From JADJLQ01 sp964405735 (GTDB lineage Bacteria; Bacteroidota; Bacteroidia; Chitinophagales; Saprospiraceae), in contig CAYOPD010000007.1 in NCBI GenBank assembly GCA_964405735.1, forward strand, positions 7,907 through 71,906: a stretch of 64,000 nt of DNA. Reading direction: 5' to 3'. The notes below the pieces were generated by a model. It saw nothing but the letters and a program-made list of their open reading frames with translations, was not told the DNA's origin and did not search any database. How positions within the stretch are numbered: the first letter of the stretch is position 1; the number at the start of each line of letters is the position of its first letter. This document shows positions 8,179 through 16,005 of the stretch, one piece after another. A program made the translations under genes and the position numbers.

Positions 8179-9831
8179 TCAGAGCTGGTCAAGGCCAAGT
8201 CGTCTCCGGTGGGCTTTGTGAACCCAATATGCGATAAACAGGAATAGACCCAGGAGGTACAGCTGGGCAAAACTGACATATCCATTGAGCGGATACATAA
8301 CGCGCCGAATCATTGCCGCGATGTTGCTGAAAAGAATGATGCCAAGAAGCACGGGGGTAACATATTTAATAATGTATTTGTAAACTCCCGGGATACGGAT
8401 ATCCGAACCGCGGGTAATTTCTTCCCAGGCCCTGTCTATGCCAAAAATCCAGGCAAAAAGCACGATTTCCGCGAAGGCGAAAATGACCAGGGAGTAGGTA
8501 CCTGCCCAGTCATCGTATTCGGTAAACACCCCTTCCTTGTAGAAGATTACGGTAGGAATACCCATGATGAGGGTGATCAAACCGAAAATCCAGGCGCCGC
8601 GGGAAAAAGGGATATTAAATTCATCTTTGAGAAAACCGATGACCGGCGTCCCCATGGCCAGAGAAGAAGTGATGCCCGCAAAAAACAACAAACCAAACCA
8701 CATCATTCCAGCCAGGGTGGCCAACAGGGGCCCCCATTGCTGGAATAAGTAAGGCAGGGTTTTAAAGCCCAGGCCATAACCTCCGAGATTTTTGACGATA
8801 TCGGTCATCCCCTCCACTCCAAGATAACCTACGGCCATGGGTATAATGATTGCACTTCCCAAAACGATTTCCACGAATTCATTCATCCATCCGGCGGACA
8901 TGGCGTTCAGGGCAGTGTCATCGTCTTTTTTCAGGTAGGAGGAAAAACACTGAATGGTACCCATGCCAACGGCCAAAGTGAAAAAAATTTGTCCCGCGGC
9001 GGCAATCCATACCGAGGGTTTCCAAATACTTGAAAAATCAGGGGTCCACAAATAACGGAGCCCATCCGTACCGGCATGCACGGCACCCTTTTCACCCGGT
9101 TGCAGGCTCAAGGTCTGAATGGCCAGAAGCATGGCAAAAACGATGAGGAGCGGCATACCGATCTTAGCTACTTTTTCAACCCCCCGTTCGAGCCCTCTGG
9201 AAAGGATATAGACATTGAGGACAAGGCATAATACATAAAAAATGACAGGTTCATACGGAATACCTGTAGTGGAATGTCCCAAATCCACGTAGAGATCAAA
9301 AAAACTGCTGACCCCTTCCTGGGACATTCCCCTGAAGGTACCGGTGATCGAATGGAAAACATAAGACATGGTCCAGGACTCGATATAACAATAATAGGCC
9401 GCGACGGCAATGTTGGTGAAAATTCCGAACACCCCAATATATTTTACCCATCTGGCTGCGTGAACCCGCTGGAGGATGAAGGGCATGCTATGGTCCCCCA
9501 ATGGCCGGGTGCGGTATGGGGTACCCCCAAACCTGCCCATGGACCATTCCACAAACAGAAGGGGAATGCCTATGAGGAGAAAACAAACCAGGTAAGGAAT
9601 GATAAACGCTCCGCCTCCATTATTGATTGCTTGTACCGGGAACCTCAGGAAATTTCCAAGACCCACCGCATTGCCTGCCATGGCCAGGACAAGTCCAATC
9701 CTTGAGCCCCAGCCCGTATCCGATTTGATGGTTTTCCCGGGAATGGACAATACCCTGAAAAAAAAATAAACCGTGGCGATTAATACGGTTAGGCTTACCG
9801 CGGAGTACAAAAGCGTTGCAGTCAGGTTCAT
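8179..9831 (-). CDS. Sodium-dependent amino-acid transporter, NSS/SNF family
   Basis: A 550-residue inner-membrane symporter of the LeuT/SLC6 family. The family signature begins at residue 41: GWGSRIGLVLAMAGNAVGLG then NFLRFPVQAINNGGGAF, which forms the sodium and substrate site in TM1. VEWSMGRFGG and FFTLAVGMGTIQCFSSYLKK (TM6-type) also match. Unlike usual members, which start near that signature, there is an extra hydrophobic segment at residues 7-28 (LLYSAVSLTVLIATVYFFFRVL), a likely added N-terminal span. The gene is preceded by a leader-peptide/terminator arrangement rich in Tyr and Phe codons (9871-9948), which suggests control by, and transport of, aromatic amino acids. The substrate is inferred only. 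Confidence 0.92.
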   Translation of the reverse strand: MNLTATLLYSAVSLTVLIATVYFFFRVLSIPGKTIKSDTGWGSRIGLVLAMAGNAVGLGNFLRFPVQAINNGGGAFIIPYLVCFLLIGIPLLFVEWSMGRFGGTPYRTRPLGDHSMPFILQRVHAARWVKYIGVFGIFTNIAVAAYYCYIESWTMSYVFHSITGTFRGMSQEGVSSFFDLYVDLGHSTTGIPYEPVIFYVLCLVLNVYILSRGLERGVEKVAKIGMPLLIVFAMLLAIQTLSLQPGEKGAVHAGTDGLRYLWTPDFSSIWKPSVWIAAAGQIFFTLAVGMGTIQCFSSYLKKDDDTALNAMSAGWMNEFVEIVLGSAIIIPMAVGYLGVEGMTDIVKNLGGYGLGFKTLPYLFQQWGPLLATLAGMMWFGLLFFAGITSSLAMGTPVIGFLKDEFNIPFSRGAWIFGLITLIMGIPTVIFYKEGVFTEYDDWAGTYSLVIFAFAEIVLFAWIFGIDRAWEEITRGSDIRIPGVYKYIIKYVTPVLLGIILFSNIAAMIRRVMYPLNGYVSFAQLYLLGLFLFIAYWVHKAHRRRLGLDQL

Positions 9832-9870
9832 TGGAAAGGCTGAGATTGAAAGGTGAAAATATGGAATTGC

Positions 9871-9948
9871 TCAAAGAATGAGGAGCCCGGAAATCAAGCT
9901 CAGATCAAAGGTGAAATTAAAAAGCCGGTAGTGATACCGGCTCCCCAT
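9871..9948 (-). CDS. Aromatic-rich leader peptide upstream of the NSS transporter
   Basis: A 25-codon open frame starting at ATG (9948-9946) and ending at TGA 40 bases before the transporter ATG. The peptide begins MGSRYHYRLFNFTFDL, so Tyr, Phe and Arg codons are dense. The codons for Ser-Arg-Tyr-His-Tyr-Arg-Leu are themselves the two arms of the terminator hairpin at 9923-9942, so a ribosome slowed on Tyr/Phe codons would block that hairpin. This is the logic of leader-peptide attenuation, known for amino-acid genes. Translation of the frame is inferred, not shown. Confidence 0.55.
   Translation of the reverse strand: MGSRYHYRLFNFTFDLSLISGLLIL
9882..9944 (-). promoter_or_regulatory. Candidate antiterminator pairing in the transporter leader
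   Basis: On the minus strand GGAGCCGG (9944-9937) can pair with CCGGGCTCC (9890-9882), six contiguous pairs plus two across a one-base bulge. This uses the 5' arm of the terminator hairpin, so the two structures exclude each other, as expected for a readthrough state. Confidence 0.45.
9918..9942 (-). terminator. Attenuator hairpin before the NSS transporter
   Basis: Perfect 8-bp stem AGCCGGTA / TACCGGCT with a TCAC loop on the minus strand (9942-9923), followed directly by TTTTAATTTC. It lies between the -7 element at 9992 and the transporter start at 9831, so it would stop transcription before the gene unless disrupted. Confidence 0.6.
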
Positions 9949-9991
9949 TGAATTACTAAAACTAAGATTACACCGAGTTACAGGTGCGATA

Positions 9992-9999
9992 CAAATATA
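9992..9999 (-). promoter_or_regulatory. -7 element for the leader/NSS transporter transcript
   Basis: Reads TATATTTG on the minus strand, a full match to TAnnTTTG. It would start a leader of about 150 nt containing the leader peptide and attenuator. The -33 region at 19-21 bases is weak (TTAT). Confidence 0.5.
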
Positions 10000-10152
10000 G
10001 TACACATTAAAGTATTGTATAATATGTAAAAGATTATTTTTTAATAGTAAATACACAGATAAATTAAACAATATTTAAATATTTGAATATCAATAATATA
10101 TAAATATATAATTAAAAATAATATAAAACACTCAAAAAAAATTAATTACGTA
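10000..10152. other. AT-rich intergenic spacer
   Basis: A strikingly AT-rich stretch between the transporter and the coiled-coil gene, far from the composition of its coding neighbours. No open frame is convincing. It holds the upstream part of the transporter promoter on one strand and leads into a promoter/terminator pair on the other (10153-10258). Confidence 0.6.
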
Positions 10153-10183
10153 TTTGAAATTTATATAATGTGTTTTATATTTG
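10153..10183 (+). promoter_or_regulatory. Near-consensus Bacteroidota promoter with no gene behind it
   Basis: TTTG (10153-10156), a 19-base spacer, then TATATTTG (10176-10183): an exact TTTG-N19-TAnnTTTG promoter. The predicted start is near 10189. No plus-strand gene follows; an intrinsic terminator comes about 45 bases later. Confidence 0.5.
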
Positions 10184-10188
10184 ATACG

Positions 10189-10258
10189 TGTAAGTTTTGG
10201 TTTTAATTGTAAAATTCGTTTTTTTCATGAAAGCCTGTGAAAAGTCATGGGCTTTTTT
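10189..10258 (+). ncRNA. Candidate small RNA of about 70 nt
   Basis: Bounded by a consensus promoter (10153-10183) and an intrinsic terminator (10231-10258) on the same strand in an otherwise gene-free spacer. The body before the terminator is U-rich and unstructured. A 13-codon frame (ATG at 10227) runs through the terminator and is probably incidental. The promoter could be a chance match in AT-rich DNA. Confidence 0.35.
10231..10258 (+). terminator. Intrinsic terminator, plus strand
   Basis: Stem AAGCCTGTGA / TCATGGGCTT (ten pairs, two of them G-U) with an AAAG loop, followed by TTTT. The U-tract is on the plus-strand side; on the minus strand the stem is not followed by a T-run, so it does not fit well as the end of the gene at 10343. 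Confidence 0.55.
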
Positions 10259-10342
10259 GATTTTATAGCAATTTTATTGGGAAGAGCGGGCAATCCTTCC
10301 TTCCCGGAGTTATTATCCGCCTTGATTATATCGATCACTCTT

Positions 10343-13300
10343 CTATTTTCCGGAATACAGCTGATCCTGCAGGGCTTTCAGTCTTTTCCACCTGCCTCGT
10401 GCAGCCAGTTTAGCCTGGACCGGCCAGTTGGTGGGATCCGCCAAATTAAATTTATTACCCGCCTGTTCCAGAATGAGCCTGATGGATTTTACTCTGGTGG
10501 CGGAGAGCGCCTGCCAGGTTTTAATACCCGATTTCCGGAGCAGGGCGGCAATTTTGGGACCGATGCCTTCGATAATTTTCAAATCATCCTGTTTGATTTT
10601 CCTGCCGAAAATGCCTGCTGCTGCTTCCAGGTCAGAAGGCTTCAGGGCAGGGAAGGACTTTGCTTTGGGTCTATTTTTCCGACCTCCAAACAATTTTTCC
10701 TGTAATTTTTTCAGTTTTTTCCAATCCCCGGCAGCTGCGAGCCTGGCCTGATCCGGCCAGGTCCTTGGGTCTGCAAGGGTAAATTGTGTACCTCCCTTTT
10801 CCAGTATCCCCTGGATATCTTCGGCTTTCGTTTCTGACAAGGCTGACCAGGATTTTACCTGGTTGCGCCTTAATAAATTTGAAATTTTTGGACCAATGCC
10901 TTCGATGATTTTCAAATCATCCGGTTTTATCTTTTTCCCCATAATCAGGGATACGGCTTTCCAATCCACCGGAACCGGTTCGATCATGACCTCTTTGGTT
11001 CTGCCCCTTCTTTTATGGACTGGTGTTGGAGCTGGAACAATTGTGGGAGCAGGATTAGGGGTTGCCAGCTGGACATTCAGCAGATCCCTTTCATGGGAAA
11101 TGGCTTTGATTTCTTTATCAAACCGGGCCTGCAATTCGGTAACACGGTCTGCGTACTCTTTTTCCAGGTCATGAAGCCGTTTTTGCCAGGCACGCGACTC
11201 CTGGTTATATTTCAACTGATATTCCTTTGCTTTCAAAAGGTCTTCCTCCAAATGGGAGTTTTGTCGTTGGCTGTCCGCGAACTGCAACTGGACAATGTTG
11301 AATTTATCGCTGAGTTCTTTAAATCGTTTTTCCGCCTCCCTGAGGGTTTCCCCGCCACGGTCACGCTCGGCAAGGGTCTCATTCAATTTATTTTGGGCGA
11401 CGGCAAGTTCAGACTGGAGGTGGAGGAACTTTTCTTCCCATTCTCCAATTGAGGCCGCTTCGGTCTCCCTGACACGGATGTGTTCGTTCAGTTGGTCCTG
11501 GGTATGCTGGAGATCGACCCTGGCATCGTAATATTTCCTTTCCCATTCGGCAATGATGGCCTCCAGGGTGTTTTGATGCTTGAGGGATTGGGCGTGCTGT
11601 AATTGGGTGGCTTCAAGTGCATCCTGCAACTCTTTGAATCTCGTCTCCCAGGTATTCAGGGAGCTGGCCTGGTTATTACTGGTCTGCAGGCTCGACGAAA
11701 GCTGTTGTTCGGTTTGATGCAACTCTTTTTGTATCGAATGATATTTCTTTTCCCATTCTGAAATCAGGGTTTCCAGCACACTTTGATTCGTCTTGTTTTC
11801 TGCCAATTGATTACGGGCATCATCCAATGCCTGCTGGGTTAAATTCAACCTTTGTTCCCAGTCTCCGGTTTGTGAGGCCTGGTCATGATATTGACGCCTG
11901 GACTGGATCAGATCCTGTTGGCTCAGCTCCAGTTTTTGCTGGAGTTCTTTCATCAGCTGTTGTTGCTGCTGGATGGTTTCTTCATTGGCCTCCAGTTGCA
12001 ACTGGCTTGCTTTCAATTGTTGTTGAAACTCTTCTTTCCGGGCATCGTTCTCTTCGCGGGAAGTCTTCCACTCAGCGAGGAGCTGCTCTTTTTGAGCAAG
12101 GGCCTGGAGGGCCAGGTTTAATTCAGCATTCGTCGATTCATAGGCTTTTTCAAAATCCTGTCCACGCTGTAGTTTTTCGAGGAAATCCTTCTGCCGGTTA
12201 GTCCATTCGGCTTCCTCATCCTGACGGTCCCTGGCTTTGGTGCGCAGTTGCTCCAGTTCAGATTCCAGTTCGGCGATGCGGCTGACCTGGATTTCTTTTT
12301 CCTTGAGAAGGCTTGCATGGGCCGCGCTTATATGTTCTGCATCCATGGCTGCTTCTTTCCAGCGGGCTTCCCATTCACTGGCTTTGCGGTTGGATTCAAG
12401 CAAGGCCTTTTCAAGGTCTGCTGTTTTTTGGGATTGTTGGGCCAACTTGTTATTTTCTGATTTCTGGGAGTTGAGTTCCTGCTCCAGTTGATGATTCTGA
12501 AGCTGGTATTCCTGGAGACGACGGCCCGTATTTTGTTCTTCGTTGCGAATGCCGGCCAATTCTGTTTGAAGATCATTTATTTCCTGGAGAAGTTTTTCCG
12601 TTTCCTCTGGCCTGGAAGGAACACCCGTAGCCGCAGCTAGTTGTTGGGCCAATTGACCCAATTCCTGGTCTTTATTTGCGATCAGTTCCTGGTACTGATG
12701 GGTTGTTTCACTGGTTTTTTGATTGGCATCGCTTAGCGCGGCAGAAAGCTCCTGGATTTGTTTATCCCTCGTATCCAATTCAACCCGAAGCATCTGAATG
12801 GTATCCTCCTGGATTTTTTTATCAGTGGCTTGCTGGTTTAGCCGGCTGGCAAGCTGGTTTATTTCATCCTCAAGCCGGTCTGTTGCAGATACTGCCTGGG
12901 ACAAGTCGGTTTGAGCCTGCTTCCATCGTGCCTGTCCTTCATCTGCCTGTTTTAAGGCAAGTTGCAGCTGGTTTTCGAGAGAGGATAAGGAGGAAAGAAG
13001 TCCTTTACGCTCAGCGGCAAGGGCATTGCTTTTATCTTCCGCTACTTTAAGGCTTTCTTCATACCGGGTTTGTATGGTTCTCAATTCAGCCGGAGGGATG
13101 TACTCCTGGAAATTGTTTGAAAGGGCGTTCATTTCATTCTGCAGGGAGGAGAGGCTGTGTTGATAACCTGCCCGTTCAGCAGCCCACTGGTCCTGGTTGG
13201 CTTTTGCCAGCCGGACTTCATCATCCTGTATTTTGATTCTATCCCTTAGGGAGCGGATTTGCTCTTCATATTCCTTTTTGTCGACGGAATCATTTTTTTG

Positions 13301-13396
13301 ACCAAACCAGCGGTTCCACAAATACCCAAGGAGCCAGGCTATGCCCAAAGCCAGGAGAATCTCCCCGGTATGGGTCAAACAGGTCGTCCAAAACAT
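10343..13396 (-). CDS. Membrane-anchored coiled-coil protein with two C-terminal helix-hairpin-helix repeats
   Basis: A 1017-residue protein of unknown function. One N-terminal membrane span (residues 11-27, GEILLALGIAWLLGYLW) is followed by about 750 residues of nearly continuous coiled coil rich in Gln, Glu, Lys and Leu, with repeated SEWEKKYH / AEWERKYY / GEWEEKFL segments. After a Pro-rich hinge come two copies of an approximately 85-residue domain (about 818-905 and 928-1016), each with DDLKIIEGIGPKI, LADPxxWPxQAxLAA and WKxLKxLQ. The GIGPKI part resembles helix-hairpin-helix folds. The next gene upstream, 12 bases away, is an OmpA-like protein, so the pair may span the periplasm or link envelope and nucleoid. 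I know no defined role for it. Confidence 0.85.
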   Translation of the reverse strand: MFWTTCLTHTGEILLALGIAWLLGYLWNRWFGQKNDSVDKKEYEEQIRSLRDRIKIQDDEVRLAKANQDQWAAERAGYQHSLSSLQNEMNALSNNFQEYIPPAELRTIQTRYEESLKVAEDKSNALAAERKGLLSSLSSLENQLQLALKQADEGQARWKQAQTDLSQAVSATDRLEDEINQLASRLNQQATDKKIQEDTIQMLRVELDTRDKQIQELSAALSDANQKTSETTHQYQELIANKDQELGQLAQQLAAATGVPSRPEETEKLLQEINDLQTELAGIRNEEQNTGRRLQEYQLQNHQLEQELNSQKSENNKLAQQSQKTADLEKALLESNRKASEWEARWKEAAMDAEHISAAHASLLKEKEIQVSRIAELESELEQLRTKARDRQDEEAEWTNRQKDFLEKLQRGQDFEKAYESTNAELNLALQALAQKEQLLAEWKTSREENDARKEEFQQQLKASQLQLEANEETIQQQQQLMKELQQKLELSQQDLIQSRRQYHDQASQTGDWEQRLNLTQQALDDARNQLAENKTNQSVLETLISEWEKKYHSIQKELHQTEQQLSSSLQTSNNQASSLNTWETRFKELQDALEATQLQHAQSLKHQNTLEAIIAEWERKYYDARVDLQHTQDQLNEHIRVRETEAASIGEWEEKFLHLQSELAVAQNKLNETLAERDRGGETLREAEKRFKELSDKFNIVQLQFADSQRQNSHLEEDLLKAKEYQLKYNQESRAWQKRLHDLEKEYADRVTELQARFDKEIKAISHERDLLNVQLATPNPAPTIVPAPTPVHKRRGRTKEVMIEPVPVDWKAVSLIMGKKIKPDDLKIIEGIGPKISNLLRRNQVKSWSALSETKAEDIQGILEKGGTQFTLADPRTWPDQARLAAAGDWKKLKKLQEKLFGGRKNRPKAKSFPALKPSDLEAAAGIFGRKIKQDDLKIIEGIGPKIAALLRKSGIKTWQALSATRVKSIRLILEQAGNKFNLADPTNWPVQAKLAARGRWKRLKALQDQLYSGK

Positions 13397-13408
13397 ATGC
13401 GGTAAGTT

Positions 13409-14215
13409 TTAAAGTTTCTGAATTATTTCAATTTCGGTCCGTCGGTTCATCCGGCGGCCTTCGTCAGTGGAGTTGCTGGCGATCGGTTCCGATTCCCCTT
13501 TGGAATAGATCCTGATGCGGGAGGCATCGATGCCTTTTCCTACCAGGTAGTTTTTAATGCTTCTTGCCCTGGCCAAGCCCAACCGGATATTTTCTTTTAC
13601 CGGTCCGGTATCGTCAGTATGCCCGGTGATTTCAAATACCGATCGTTCGTTCCGGTGTGTATTCGCCAGTCCGCTAAGGTAGTTTTCAATTTCAGTGTCC
13701 CGGATCCGCTGATTGGAGTTGGTCTGGAAATAGATCAGGGTTTTCCCTCCGGTTTCAATAATTTTGCCTGGCGCGGGGTGTATATTCCACGAAGCGGCCT
13801 TGAAAGGGTAGAGGTCCATGCCTTCACGCTTGTCGATCCTGAGGCTGGTCAGGGTGATCCTGGATCTGATGGAGTCCGGAAAAAGATGGCTTAGCGCGGA
13901 AGCCCTGGCCAGTCCCAGGTTTGCGAATCCGGTTGGATTGGGTTCTTCATCCAGAAAATGTCCTTCAATTTCCAGCTCCTGGTTCGGGGCCATTGCGTGG
14001 ATCAGGGAATCCCTGAATGCCGGCCAACCATCCTGGATCAGGACCATACTGTCACCGTGATTAAAGAGGAGGACTCCTTGCTCCTGAGGAGGGACGGTGA
14101 TCACAGGCACCTCCTTCCGGGCGCAGAGGCAAGTGGTACAGATTTTACAGGTGTACCACCACCACCAGAAGGCCAGCCAAATGAGCATTGCCAGCAGGAG
14201 TAATGTTTTTCGCAT
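13409..14215 (-). CDS. OmpA-family protein with N-terminal membrane anchor
   Basis: A 268-residue protein. The C-terminal part is a clear OmpA peptidoglycan-binding domain: LIYFQTNSNQ, FEITGHTDDTG, RARSIKNYLVGKGID, then GESEPIASN and RRMNRRTEI. A second, more degenerate OmpA-like module precedes it (LEIEGHFLDEE, GLARASALSHLF). The N-terminus is a membrane span with an unusual Trp run (LAFWWWWYTC) followed by a Cys cluster CKICTTCLC, which is neither a lipobox nor a cleavable signal that I recognise. It lies directly upstream of the coiled-coil membrane protein and is probably cotranscribed, suggesting a cell-wall-anchored partner. Confidence 0.88.
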   Translation of the reverse strand: MRKTLLLLAMLIWLAFWWWWYTCKICTTCLCARKEVPVITVPPQEQGVLLFNHGDSMVLIQDGWPAFRDSLIHAMAPNQELEIEGHFLDEEPNPTGFANLGLARASALSHLFPDSIRSRITLTSLRIDKREGMDLYPFKAASWNIHPAPGKIIETGGKTLIYFQTNSNQRIRDTEIENYLSGLANTHRNERSVFEITGHTDDTGPVKENIRLGLARARSIKNYLVGKGIDASRIRIYSKGESEPIASNSTDEGRRMNRRTEIEIIQKL

Positions 14216-14293
14216 GATATCCTTAAAACTTCATCAAATTTTTAATTATAAACTAATATCAGGAGAATTTGTTAATATTTTCCAATTAAAGTC

Positions 14294-15625
14294 ATGCAAG
14301 GCTATTCCACTTCGATATTCTGGTATAGAAGAGACCTGAGGCTGGATGACAATCACGCCCTCTATGAAGCGCTGCGCCAAAGCCGCCAGGTAATGCTTGT
14401 TTTTATTTTTGATACCCATATTCTCAAGGACATCCGGGATCCTCAGGATAAAAGAGTACAATTTATATACCAAGAACTCAACCTGATCTGTAAAAAGCTC
14501 GACAAACTGGGTTGTTCGGTTCATTTGTATTACGGCGAACCGGTAAAAATCATTGAGAAAATCTTCAGGCAGTTCAAGGCAGATGCCCTCTTTGCCAATG
14601 AAGACTATGAACCTTATGGCCGCTCGAGAGACCGCGCCGTGGCAGCCTTGTTGTCCGAAAAAAAGGTTCCGTTTCATCTTTTCCAGGACCACGTGATCTG
14701 CAGGCCGGATGAAGTGCTTAAAAACGACGGCAAACCTTATACCATTTATACGCCTTACATGAAGAAATGGAAGGAAGTGGCAGGAAAAAAAACGATATCC
14801 TTATTCCCAAGCGAAAAAGCACTTAAAAAATGTGCACCGGAAATTTCAACCCGTCCTTTGTCCCTGGAAGCTATCGGATTCCGGCGCGTCGAATGTTCCT
14901 ATCCCGGCCGCCAGGTTGCCGGAGACCTGCTCCGGTCTTATGGAAAGACCAGGGACCGGATTTCGGATGAAGCAGGTACCAGCCACTTGGGCATGCACCT
15001 GAGGTTTGGGACCATCAGCATACGGGGATTGTATCTAAAAGCCATGAGTTTCAATTCAGAGGTATTTATCAACGAGTTGATTTGGAGGGAATTTTTTATT
15101 CAGATTCTTTATCATTTCCCTCAGGTGGTCCATGCTTCCTTTAAGCCTCAGTATGATGGATTGCCCTGGCGCAATGATCCTGGTGAATTTAATGCCTGGT
15201 GCCAGGGCCGAACCGGATATGCCCTGGTCGATGCCGGGATGAAACAATTGAATAAAACGGGTCAGATGCACAACCGGGTCAGGATGCTGGTGGCCAGTTT
15301 TCTCTGTAAACATTTGTTGATCGACTGGCGCTGGGGAGAGGCTTATTTTGCTGAAAAATTGCTGGATTACGAACTGGCATCCAATAACGGCAATTGGCAA
15401 TGGGCAGCAGGTACCGGCTGTGATGCCGCCCCTTACTTCAGAATATTTAATCCGGAAGAACAGCGGAAAAAATTCGATCCTCATTCCGCTTATATCCTGA
15501 AGTGGGCACCGGAATACGGAGAAATCCATGTTCCGATACCGATCGTGGAACACCGGTTTGCCAGGGAAAGGGCCCTTTCCGCCTATAAAAAAACACTGGA
15601 CGAAGCCAGGCAAGGGCTAAAATAA
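14294..15625 (+). CDS. Deoxyribodipyrimidine photolyase (cryptochrome/photolyase family)
   Basis: A 443-residue flavoprotein that repairs UV-induced pyrimidine dimers with light. The N-terminal antenna domain starts SIFWYRRDLRLDDNHAL. The FAD-binding domain shows TSHLGMHLRFGTIS, LIWREFFIQIL, TGYALVDAGMKQL, MHNRVRMLVASFL and the conserved WQWAAGTGCDAAPYFRIFNP. Length and motifs fit class I CPD photolyases; a cryptochrome or (6-4) activity cannot be excluded by eye. The start ATG at 14294 gives the standard N-terminus. It is divergent from the OmpA-like gene, and the next gene is convergent. Confidence 0.94.
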   Translation: MQGYSTSIFWYRRDLRLDDNHALYEALRQSRQVMLVFIFDTHILKDIRDPQDKRVQFIYQELNLICKKLDKLGCSVHLYYGEPVKIIEKIFRQFKADALFANEDYEPYGRSRDRAVAALLSEKKVPFHLFQDHVICRPDEVLKNDGKPYTIYTPYMKKWKEVAGKKTISLFPSEKALKKCAPEISTRPLSLEAIGFRRVECSYPGRQVAGDLLRSYGKTRDRISDEAGTSHLGMHLRFGTISIRGLYLKAMSFNSEVFINELIWREFFIQILYHFPQVVHASFKPQYDGLPWRNDPGEFNAWCQGRTGYALVDAGMKQLNKTGQMHNRVRMLVASFLCKHLLIDWRWGEAYFAEKLLDYELASNNGNWQWAAGTGCDAAPYFRIFNPEEQRKKFDPHSAYILKWAPEYGEIHVPIPIVEHRFARERALSAYKKTLDEARQGLK

Positions 15626-15690
15626 CAAAGTGGCCACGCTCCTTGAGGTGACCACCTTGCTTGAACCAACTTATGTACCAAAATGCTTCT

Positions 15691-15813
15691 TTACCATTCC
15701 CACTTGAGGGGAACCTGTTTATCTTTTTTTTCTTTTTCTCCGGGCTTCCACTCGTCAAAAAAGGATCTTTTAAAATCTTGTAGAGTATTTATTTTCTTAT
15801 GGTGCCTTTGCAT
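15691..15813 (-). CDS. Possible 40-residue charged small protein
   Basis: An ATG-initiated frame in the 380-base gap between the photolyase and the M16 peptidase. It begins MQRHHKKINTLQDFK, contains SFFDEWKPGEKEKK and ends PLKWEW. The composition (Lys, Glu, Asp, Trp) is more protein-like than the AT-rich DNA around it, but I recognise no family and see no convincing promoter. It may be a real small protein or chance. Confidence 0.35.
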   Translation of the reverse strand: MQRHHKKINTLQDFKRSFFDEWKPGEKEKKDKQVPLKWEW

Positions 15814-15946
15814 CTGTGTTACTATTTAACACCACCTTAACTGCGATTATTGCGGCTCGGTTACTTTTTTTTTAAAATTTTTTCAAGTCTTAAGCACCCC
15901 TTGGGGTCCAAAGGCCATTAAATGCAGATTTTCAAACAGTTAGATT
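15814..15946. other. Intergenic spacer without a recognised feature
   Basis: AT-rich DNA with long T-runs (around 15867 and 15877) and a short ACCCC-TT-GGGGT inverted repeat near 15896-15907. I see no gene and no complete promoter. Confidence 0.4.
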
Positions 15947-15979
15947 GAAATCCACCATGCTAAATGGGTGATGGATTTC
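15947..15979 (-). terminator. Weak terminator-like hairpin after the M16 peptidase gene
   Basis: Arms GAAATCCA and TGGATTTC (8 bp), with an inner CCAT/ATGG stem and a four-base bulge. It lies 27 bases beyond the peptidase stop. The following T-run on the minus strand is poor (TTTCAATCT), so termination is uncertain. Confidence 0.35.
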
Positions 15980-16005
15980 TACCTTAATACACTTCCGGCG
16001 GGAGA

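Noticed and set aside
10247..10705. Plus-strand open frame of 152 codons
   Set aside because: It lies opposite the repeats of the coiled-coil gene and has no family similarity; an antisense shadow.
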